Assembly (NCBI GenBank): GCA_935421135.1
Contig: OW285193.1
Location: 8,984,496 to 9,048,495, forward strand
Length of the DNA stretch: 64,000 nt
Origin: Bugulina stolonifera
Lineage: Eukaryota > Bryozoa > Gymnolaemata > Cheilostomatida > Bugulidae
Reading direction: 5' to 3'
The notes under the pieces are model-generated. The model saw only the letters and a program-made list of their open reading frames with translations, was not told the DNA's origin and did no database searches. Below, piece by piece: positions 41,101 to 53,100 of this stretch. The position numbers and the translations under genes are program-made. The stretch's first letter is position 1. Each line of letters starts with the position of its first letter.

Positions 41101-44100
41101 ATATTTACTATTAAACTAATAAATCCCAATAATACAAATATCGTACTCAAAACAGTACAAGCATATAATAACAAGAGGGATATACTATACATGTACGACT
41201 TTGTAGGGGAAATTCATGTTTTCTTACTAGGTTTATGTTGTGCTGTTTTCTGGTAGACGAATGACTCGGCAACTTCACTGGCAGCATGTTTCAGCCTCTG
41301 TTTAGCTCTCTCAATGTACTCTATAACCAATACGGTCAGTCACATGATACACTCGGTCAGTCACATGATATACTTGGTCAGTCACATGATATACTCGGTC
41401 AGTCACATGATATACTCAGTCAGTCATATGATATACTCGGTCAGTCACATGATATACTCGGTCAGTCACAAGATATACTCGGTCCATCACATGATATACT
41501 CGGGACAGACGCTTTCCGGTTGGTCTAAGTGTCAGAGCAGTAGTGGTTGTATGTTATTCTTAAATAAATACTAGAGGAATCTATGAGTTACACTTTTTAT
41601 AGAGTAAGCTCGCTTAGGTTCTGTCCCCCTCCCCCACCTCAACATCTAAAGGAAATACTTGTACATCTACATAAAGATATCTCAATCAAGTCCTTTCTAA
41701 TATAACAACAAAAGGTACTAAGTAAGTAATATCCCCGTGTAGAGCATAGAGCAGACCTGACTATTAGCTAGAGACATGTCTTATATAACCTTGAAAGAGG
41801 TTGACGGATTTGCCGAGGTCATTGAGGAACTTGGGTACATGTATGTACTGTATGGAGCCGATCTGCAGAGTAATCTTATCAGAGGAAGTGATGTCATCAG
41901 CCTGAGTGTAGGTCATGTGGAACGCCTTCTTCTCCATCATGGAGGTCAAGTCTCCAACACACGTCTGCGATACGAAACGGAAAGAATGGTGAGATAAACA
42001 GCACATGATTTGATACATTATATAGCCAAACAAATACCATAAAAATATTGCTCTTGATTGGCCAATTATGAGAAAGTAAAACAAGATGGATGGGCATACA
42101 GTGTGAAATGTACATTGCAATTATAATAGTAGGTTATTCAATCTAGTGCAATGCATTGAGTGCAGAATAACATGCCCTGTCTCAGACTGTCTTAATGAAA
42201 TTAACAACTCTGCAACTTATCGAACAATAAGTAGTTGAAAGTGTCATTGGTGTTTGAATCCAACCGATGACGTATGGGCCGTGAGACATCGCGATAACCA
42301 CATTACTGATCACATGGTCCATCTTACCTGATACATGTGAGCAGGAATTGTCTGCTCCATGCTAATCCTCTCCTCACACATGTTACCGAAAGCAAAGACA
42401 TGCACGTGTACAGAATCAGAAGAGAGATCTGTGACCTGTAAACCTCCAAGCTCCGCTTCCACAGTGGTGGCTGTATCACTGCCTACAAGTTTATAGAATG
42501 TTGTTACAGAATCAGTCAGTAAATATATGAGCACCTGTAACATCCATTTTGTACTTTATGCAGAAATGTTGAACATGAGCACTCTTGATTTGGTCACTAC
42601 AAAGTTCAAATGTACTCTTACATAATATGTGTGAGGAGCGTACATGAACCACATGCAATGATTGTTCTGACACTTGCTTAGGTAAGGAATTTAAAAGCCA
42701 TTTTCAACCAATGACAGACAAAGTACAATTCTTACCGATAGCTGCCTCTATCCTAGCCCCCGTCATACTGACCATGGCTACCTTACTCACAGACACGTGT
42801 GGAGTTGCATCTATAGACCTCAGGGTTGTAGATTTAGGAGGCTGGGGACAGTGTAAGAGTATATTCAGCTTCCTGAACTCTGCTTGTACCACGAGAGTAG
42901 CGTTTGCTACCTGAAGGTCATAGAAAAGTACAGTGTTTACTAACAACGCAGCGTGTGAACACAGCGAATTTTCCACGTTTGTGGCACTCTGCTGATGTAC
43001 ATGTAGTAGCTCATACTCCAACCCTGACAGAGGTTTTGTTGAAAAACGTTGGAGAAATGGATGAATTCACTGTCTCATATTTTTATGTTGCTTGATCTCC
43101 TCTTATTCATCGAGGGTAAAACCTAATCACGACGCAACAACAAATACGTGTATAATGTAGAGCACATGGGGTAACCATGTTGGTGCACAATACTGCACCA
43201 TTTGCACCAACGTTCCTAAGGGAAGAGTATATGCATTGTACAAAAAGTAAGATTGCACACAGGGAGATAGGACCTACCTGGTCTGTGCTTTCCTCCGTTC
43301 TAGTAACTGATTGGTTGTCAGTTTGGACAGGAGATGTAGTAGTGGACTTAGCAGACGGCTTAGTAGCTGATGATGTCATCACCTCATTAAAGAAAGAAAG
43401 AAGTTCCACCATAGTCTGCTGGTTGGCTACGAATAAATGGAGAATGTTGAGTTAAACGTATTCAAGCTTATCCTGCATACAACCCAGATTGATTGATGAC
43501 TGTCCGGCCGACTGGCTGACTGGCCAACTGACCGACTGGCTGACTGGCCAACTGACCGACTGGCCAACTGACCGACTGGCCAACTGACTAGCCAACCGAC
43601 TGAATGATTACTTAAAAAAGTAATCGAAATTTCATAATTCTTGATAATTTCCTGCAGCCATGTCAACAGGCCTTGAACCAAAGGTTGGGGAAGGGAAACA
43701 TACTCCATAATTTCAAATTATTTCCAAATAGACCTTGTGAAATACATGTAATATTATTCTATTACATGCATGTAAGTGTGGTAATTTTAGTTTCGCACTA
43801 TTACCAGTAACGCACTCAGTTGAATTTTCTTGACCAATATATCTACTTACCAACAAGATCTAAGGTGTTGAACACAATATCCACAGACTGGGATCCAGGG
43901 TCTCCATAGCTTGCTGGACTGGTTTGCACATAGTTCACTTTTATTAGTGGTTCACCGTGAAACACTGGTGAGACGGGTCTATGATCTGAGGCAGAGAGAG
44001 ATGGAGGCCTGAGGCTTTGAGCTGTATGGTCAGCCATCGGAGTGGCTGTAGAAAGAGTTATGAATATATTTATAACATATCTGAGAAAAATCATTAAATA

Positions 44101-47100
44101 TATAATGTACATTTATAGTGAGCTCGGCCATTGAATTTACTTTACTAGGCATACCCCTTCAGTCAGAATACTGTATGATTATCCAAATATACAGATTATA
44201 GTTATCACTTATAAACCAATGGATTGCATGATATCCATATAAGGCCACTGACATACTAGGGCTGAATTATAATCATATGAATATTTCCACTCACCTGTGG
44301 CCACAGGAAGTAATTTCTGTATCCCAGATAAAACAGCCGTCTGGAAGCTGCTGTAACTAGTCTGTCTGCGGTAAGGGTCAGGTGACATTGGAGGGGAGGA
44401 AGGACTCTGCGGGGACTTGGGGCTGGTAGGAGATGTGATGGTGGAGCTGCACATACTACCACTCTTACTGTCCAGTCTGTAAATACGATATGATCATAAA
44501 AACTGAACCGTGGATAGTACAACAGAAGAATACAAGAACACTTTTAACTTGCACGATTTCTAAAAAATAGCTTCATAAATGATTTTCTAGTAGAGTAGAT
44601 CAACTAAGTATCAATAATGGCTCACATACCGCAACTGTTCTGTAGAATCGTTCATACTTTCTAACATAGTCACGATAATGGAACATAAAAACATAGAAAC
44701 AACATAGCCCTACATGTAAGTATTTACAGGTTTATTCCACATGAATCTGTGAGACCACAGTGTACATTGTTACTAATCCCTAGCAGTTATATCAGAAGAG
44801 TATTACTGACTGCACAACCATTGATACCTCACAGTCGTTGTGCGACTATCTAAGTAAACAAACACCAGTCTACACTTGTTCAGTTTGTACACAGTCATCC
44901 AATCTTACCCGACATTTCTGTGGGAAGCAATTAGAAGTTCAAAATCAGGACCATATGACTGTAAAGCATCAGCTACTATTAGACTGTGCACCGTAAGAGA
45001 GAGGTCAGATTGAGAGGGGAGCTGTCTGAAGTCAGCCTTAACCCCTGCCACTTGGAGCTCTACTAGGCATCTCTCTGAAGTAGTACAATGTTATGGTGGA
45101 AGCAGCAAACAAAACGAAAGTGGTAAATTTCCACAAGACGGTAACAGGTCGGCTAACATTCTGATACCGAGTTCGCATAAAGATGTAAAGATATTAAACA
45201 TTCTCTGCCTAGAGTTTCAGAGACGGCTAGCATGGCATTTGTAAAGAAGTCTGCTGGCACAATTTTTCGCACCGAGTGTATAATATTGGCGTCCAATCTG
45301 CTTCAATGATGCAGTATCTTCTCCCAATAACACATAAAAGCAAAAGTTACTTTGTTCAAATATTAAAACACCTTCTACTATGGTTGAAGGTAGAACAAAG
45401 GGTCTCACCTTTATTGTTGATATCTAGCGACATCTGATTAATGTCAAGGCCAATGGCTACCACTTTGGAGTTGTCTAACACTGTCAGTGTTTCTGGAGGG
45501 GCGAAGAATCTGCAGAGAATTCAACATATACACCACAGTTAGTAAATCATTACTAACAACATACCCTAGGAAATACCATCGGTATACTGGATATGCTACT
45601 GATTGGTGGAACACCTTACTCTATATCACAGCAGCATAATCGTACTTGTGAGTAATATTTTTATGCAATAGTCAATTCCAAAATCACCAAATTAACAATT
45701 GAACTATAATTAATTGTTAGTGTCGCATTTAAATGTTTCCTTTGTTTCCCTCCTTTCAAAGGATGCTGAGCTGGTGTAGTGGTAATATGTTCTGTCCACT
45801 GTGCTAGGGGATTAGGTGCTGTAGAGACCTTGGGTTCAAACCCCAGTTGGGGACGGACAATTTCATGGATGTTAAATCAAGTTGCTGACTACTCTATAGA
45901 CATATTCAAAAATCCTTGCATAAACAAAGATCACGATCTTCTGTGTTTTATAAGTAACTTTTGTAGATTAACATACATGTAGTAAGCCATTTCAATAAAA
46001 ATAAAATACTGAATAATATGCAAGCATTCCCAGGTTCTATTCAAGGAAGACATCTGAAATTGAACCATATTTGCTACACTAGCACATCATCCCACCTGCT
46101 GCTAGAGTGTGCCAAATAAGGAGTCGACTCATGCTGGTCATGTGACTTGGGAGGAGATGTTGTTGCTGCGGTGCTTGGGGTAGGTATATCAGTACCTCCT
46201 TTTGACAATTTCTGTAGGCAATAGTTGAGTTGGGCCAATTTCAACTCAGATACATGAACTGATAAGCTCTCCATAAGTGCAGATATCTTGATAGCAGGCC
46301 ATTGTGGATCAGCTGTTAGCAGCAGACGCCTATAACATAATATAACAGTTTACTAGTTTTTCTCGGGTTAAAAATGCCTTTTTCAGGTTGGTAATATGCA
46401 GCGCGAAAAAGCAGTTTCCATGGCGGTCTATGAACAATAATTGGCAATGAGAACATAAACATGCTAGTACATGTGTAACAGCTGCAGGCACTAGTTATGC
46501 TATATAACATACTGTAATAGCAGGTGCTAGTACTGTTATATAATATACTGTAATATAGCAGGTGCTAGTACTGTTATATAATATACTGTAATATAGCAGG
46601 TGCTAGTACTGTTATATAATATACTGTAATATAGCAGGTGCTAGTACTGTTATATAATATACTGTAACAACAGGTGCTAGTGAAGTCATATAAAGTATAT
46701 TCTACTAGTAGACTGTATTACCTCTCAAAGAGCACATTGACGCTGAGTTTGTCCACAATATGGAGGTGACTGTATCCTTTAGATGTAACCAACCTCCAGT
46801 TATCTTTCCTGTTTACTGTGAGCACCTGGATATCTGCCAGATGGATCTCATATCTGTAACATATTGTAGTCAACTGAAAATATCTGAACAAACTCAATTA
46901 ACATAAACAAATAAAATTAAAGCATGTTGAGAACTATACAGACTCCAAACCCGTAGTATCTGCATTTAGGTAACAAGTGCATGGTCATGGAAGTACTGAT
47001 ATGCCACCTGCACTAACCTGTCATACATGTGAGTGTAGAGGTTGTCATTGTTTAGCTCTGCATCAACTTGGTTCATACTTGGCACTCCAGAGACACCAGA

Positions 47101-50100
47101 TTTATTTGTCATGTCAGAGTCGGACTCCGGTGGTGTAGACATTGGTGTCACAAAGTCCTCTACACACATTACAGAATAGCTGATGGTCAGTATAATGGTA
47201 ACACAGTAAAAGTGGTACTACTATATTATACTCCTACTGTAACAACTACGTCACGTCTGCTACTAATACTGCTGCTGTTCTACTACAGCTGCTACTACTA
47301 CTACTGTTGCTATAACTACTACTATTACACTACTGCAGCTGCTACTACTACTACTGTTGCTATAACTACTACTACCACTACTGCTACTGCCATAGTTGCA
47401 TTACTTATGTTACCACTAGTGCTATTACTACCACCGCTACTACTACCACTACTACTATTACTACTGCTGCCGCTACTGCTGCTACTACTACTACTACTAC
47501 TATGCTTACTGCTATTTCAGCCACTAACTCACCATCATCAGCATCATCCTGCGGCTCGTCACCAGGTGAGGCATGACCACACACGTTTTTATCAGCGAGA
47601 CTTTCGCTGCTATCTGGTAGATTGGTCACCTTGAGCTTTCCAAGGTCAAAGACGACCATATAAGTCCTGCTGTCGGTCCAGTCACGAGGTACAATAAACT
47701 GAGGTGCAGAAATGTCCAGCTTCAGACCAACTCTCTTGGAAGATTTCTATAATAGTGTATAACCAAATTGCTAATATATTCAGTATATAGCAACACATAT
47801 CACAGAATATAACAATACACCATAGAACACAACAACACATGCCATAACATAATTATAACAATACACACCACAGTATATAACAACACACACTACGGCATAT
47901 AACAATACACACCACAGTACATAACAACAACACATACCACAGTACATAACAACACATACCACAGTACATGTATATAACAACACATACCACAGTATATAAC
48001 AACACATACCACAGTACATAACAACACATACCACAGTACATAACAATACATACCACAGTACATAACAATACATACCACAGTATATAACAATACATACCAC
48101 AGTACATAACAATACATACCACAGTACATAACAACACATACCACAGTATATAACAATACATACCACAGTATATAACAACACATACCACAGTATATAACAA
48201 CACATACCACAGTATATAACAACACATACCACAGTACATAACAACACATACCACAGTACATAACAATACATACCACAGTACATAACAATACATACCACAG
48301 TATATAACAATACATACCACAGTACATAACAATACATACCACAGTACATAACAACACATACCACAGTACATAACAACACATACCACAGTATATAACAATA
48401 CATACCACAGTATATAACAACACATACCACAGTACATAACAACAACACATACCACAGTACATAACAATACATACCACAGTATATAACAACAACACATACC
48501 ACAGTACATAACAATACATACCACAGTATATAACAATACATACCACAGTACATAACAATACATACCACAGTATATAACAATACATACCACAGTATATAAC
48601 AACACATACCACAGTACATAACAACAACACATACCACAGTACATAACAATACATACCACAGTACATAACAACAACACATACCACAGTACATAACAATACA
48701 TACCACAGTATATAACAATACATACCACAGTACATAACAATACATACCACAGTATATAACAATACACACCACAGTATATAACAATACATACCACAGCATA
48801 TAGCCTAACAATACATACCACAGTACATAACAATACATACCACAGTATATAACAACAACACATACCACAGTAGATGCGCTGAGCAGATTCTCCCACGTGT
48901 CTCTGATATCAATTTTAGTTTTATTTTTTAACTGTTCGTATCTCCTTCGTGCTCGTTCTGTAAACATCATTTGTTACAAAAATGCTATACATTGCAGAAT
49001 TTTATGAGCAGACACCATTACCTAAGTCAACGGAGAGAAATTTACATCATTGTACACAAAATGAAATACAAGACAGATGCTTATGATTATTGGATTTAGA
49101 CAACATTAAGGCTCGACTACTCGAGAGGCTGATTGTTCTTTTTTGGCCTTCGGAGCCTCGTTCTAGAGCAAATCGGTGCACCGTTTGTCCGGCTATGCAA
49201 AGACCAACATGTTGGTCTTCTCAGGCCAAGGCATCAAGGAGCGCTATTGTGATTGGTTAATATTAGATACAACAACTCCTATTATATAATTTATTTAAAA
49301 TAAGCTTTGGTGATTGGCTGAATATTAATCAAGCCCATTAGTGGCCTGGTACCACGCATTGCTTATAGAACCATACTAACGAGCACCGAAGTCGCTCCGC
49401 CGAAACTTACGGCCTCTCGTGTACGGGAGCCTTTAGAAAGCATGTGGTAAGGGAAATCCCTAGCAAGCTTGGTGAGGAACCCCTGGCATGCTTGGTGAGG
49501 AAAATCCCTAGCAAGCTTGGTGAGGAAAATCCCTAGCAAACTTGGAGAGGGAAATCCCTACCACTAGCGTTAGTTTACCTGCAAGGTGAAACTCGGACAT
49601 CTCCTTGTTCATAGTCTCTGCTCTCCGTCTGGGCGAAAAGAATTGGTGGACTTGTTTAACCACAGCCTCATTGTAGATTATATCCAAAGGTTCGGTCTTC
49701 ACTTGTATCTTTATGTCCTAGAGCAGCAGTATATGAAAATAGATAGAGGGTGTACATGAAACCACATTGCAGATAGATTGTTAACATCATCCAAAGAGTG
49801 CATCTAGAGAAGCAAAGTAATGTAAAAAATAAAAACGCTATTTTGAAAGGAATCCATCCAATTTCTGCTGACCACAAGAAAGCACACTGACCACTGGCCT
49901 ACCTTACTACTGTGACTTGGATTCTTCTCGATGTCAATGTAGAACAACTCCGAAACCTCTTTCTGAGTTTGTTGTGAAGGGGAAGACAATGCACTGATAG
50001 CACTGGAAAGGGTTCTGCTAGCCAACTCCTAGTGAGATAAAATTTATGAAAGACAATTCTATGCAGGCACATGCACTTGCAAGTACTTGTTAGAAACAAG

Positions 50101-53100
50101 GTGCAGAGTGCCATTTTATCATTCTGATTATCTGGGAATATTTGGTTAACATCATTGTGCAAGGATGGGATAATAGCTCGAGAGCAGTCGCATTAAGATA
50201 GAAACAGACCCTTAGCTTTCAGTTATTTTAGAGAGGAAGGACGGCTAACAGTAAATATGCTGCACAGCTTGGTATTACTTTTGAAAGAACCAAATCCCCC
50301 AGTACACTTGGATTTACACACAATCAAACTTAGCCTATATAATAAAACAGCTAACCTGTGAAAAACCATGTTAAATCAAGGAATTCTTAACAACGAGCAA
50401 CTCTAGACAAGACGGCACTACCAAGCATTCACTAAATCCATTTACACTTTTGATAGTATAATATTATGGCCAATGGAAAAAATATCAGTGCCAGTTGACT
50501 CATTCTAAACTTCCCTTCTTCCTTGTATTATAAAATGACTTATATTTCAATGACTAAAGTTAGTATAGGTACAAACTCATGACTCATAGAAAGAACAGAT
50601 AAGTGCTGGCTAACTAATCACATCACAACACTGACTGTGGAGATGGCATCACGTTTGTAAATGATATACTAATATCACATTCAGTATTCCAATCTAACAC
50701 TTACCAATATTCTAGGAGTTTTAGGCTAATAACAGCAGTACACATACACATATTATATACATATATGACTTCTGTGTTGGGAGTTATATTATGGAATGCA
50801 AGAGAAGACAAATCTTATTTGAACATAGCTACAGCATATTAATTCCTCAATAAGTAGAACTCTTATATAATCTGTATGCATTACTATAACTAGGCACTAC
50901 ACAAACCAATCCACTACAGCTGTGGATGGGCATGTTCTACATCTAATTTTCAGTAATGCGTGGACACTTTCTCCAGTCATAACATGATGATAAAACCATG
51001 AAATAGTCAGTCAAAATATGTCACCAATGTGGAGTTGTCTTGCTCTAGATTCTGCAAAAATTGTACTACATACAACTTCAACAGTATCAATGACCTTCAA
51101 TAAAATATCTTTGTTTATTGGCCATCAGCTGATTATTTTTTCCTAACTGAAAATAAGACAGCTTCAACTTTCTTTAACAACAGCCTTGCTGTCATCAAAT
51201 GGACAGCCTTAGGTGAGCCATTGACCTTACTACAAGAAAATTAGTAGTACTTGACCCTTGCAGCCCACGCTCCCCACAATCTCACATGCACACACAAGCA
51301 AAATCTCGCTGTCTTAGTTTACCTACCGCCTGCCTCGGAGAAATGAGCAGAGGAAAGTGTGTAGTAGAGGTGTTATAGAGATCCTTGACATATAACTGGC
51401 CCAGACTGATGGACAGTTTACTTGACCTAGTTCTTGGCTTCAACACTGCTGTGCTCTTTATACTGTGGCACTCGAGTTGTACTATGCCTTGTGACTGTTT
51501 ATCTACAAGGTATAGATAGCACACAGTAAGGCAGATACATGTAGACGTCTTCACATCGTATTAACTTTGGACTGGAGAAAATTGGCCCCGCCTGTTTGTA
51601 ATTATCATTTCCTGAATGGACAACATGTAAACAAAGGTGAATTGTATGTGGCACATTCAACATTCCCAATATCCACAACTAAGGACTTCATCGCTCTGAG
51701 TCACAACGGTCGTGAACTAGCAGGGAAATCCCACAGTTATCTGACAACACTGGGTTATGATGGGACCATATGCAGTGTACCTTGATTGTGCTGCTCCAAC
51801 TTGAAATTGACTTGTCGGAGTACGAAGCTGATATTGAGGAAGACGCTGTCCTTATTTAGGGTGGATCTAGACTCCGCTGGTTCACTCTCTCCGACCCAGT
51901 CCCGTAGCTCCTCCTCTGTGACAATTATATAAATATTCTGAAGATATAAACACTGGTTCACTTGAGAAATATAGAGAACATAACAATTTAATCATTAGCA
52001 AACTTGCCACTCAAACATCATAGCACTAAGATACAAACCTAACTTGGCTCTTTCTGTACTAGTCAACTGAAGACCAGGGCTTGAGGGAGAGTCCGGACTC
52101 TGGGAAATCTACAAAATAAACATAGAACTCAGGCACCAACATGCATAGAACTGAGGCACCGATATGCAGATGGTGCATTACTTATCTCGGAAAATACAAT
52201 CATACATCCTACCCTGTAGACATAACTATTAGGCTGAATTCTTAGTAAGTACAACATTTGGGAGATTCACACTATGCCTACAAAGCTACTTAGATGGTCA
52301 ATTTGTACCCAGAACCCAGCAAATAAGATTATGCTAATAAAAAAGACAAAAAGAGTGAAAACATGCATTGTATCAATCATATACCAAAGCATTGGTATTA
52401 ATCCCAGTCCTAGAAAGGGTCATACACTAGAAAGGGTCATACACTAGAAAGGTTATACAGTTAGAAAGGGTCATACACTAAAAAGGGTCATACAGTAGAA
52501 AGGGTCATACACTAGAAAGGGTCATACACTAGAAAGGGTCATACAGTAGAAAGGGTCATACACTAGAAAGGGTCATACACTAGAAAGGATCATACAGTAG
52601 AAAGGGTCATACACTAGAAAGGGTCATACACTAGAAAGGGTCATACACTAGAAAGGGTCATACACTAGAAAGGGTCATACAATAGAAAGGGTCATACACT
52701 AGAAAGGGTCATACACTAGAAAGGGTCATACACTAGAAAGGTTCATACAATAGAAAGGGTCATACACTAGAAAGGGTCATACACTAGAAAGGGTCATACA
52801 CTAGAAAGGGTCATACAATAGAAAGGGTCATACACTAGAAAGGGTCATACACTAGAAAGGGTCATACACTAGAAAGGGTCATACAATAGAAAGGGTCATA
52901 CACTAGAAAGGGTCATACACTAGAAAGGGTCATACACTAGAAAGGGTCATACAGTAGAAAGGGTCATACACTAGAAAGGGTCATACAGTAGAAAGGGTCA
53001 TACACTAGAAAGGGTCATACACTAGAAAGGGTCATACACTAGAAAGGGTCATACACTAGAAAGGGTCATACACTAGAAAGGGTGTCACACGATTGATTGT

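Noticed and set aside
45765..45850. tRNA gene
   Set aside because: A and B boxes fit, but the cloverleaf does not close and the body is repeated elsewhere, so it was called a SINE.
47068..47634. Plus-strand 188-aa Leu/Tyr-rich frame
   Set aside because: Product of the CTA/CTG microsatellite, antisense to VPS13D exons 17-18.
47780..48970. Three overlapping minus-strand frames of 299-396 aa (Tyr/Cys/Val/Leu repeats)
   Set aside because: They are the 20-bp array of intron 16 read in three frames; only the final 31 or so codons, near 48866-48957, are exon 16.
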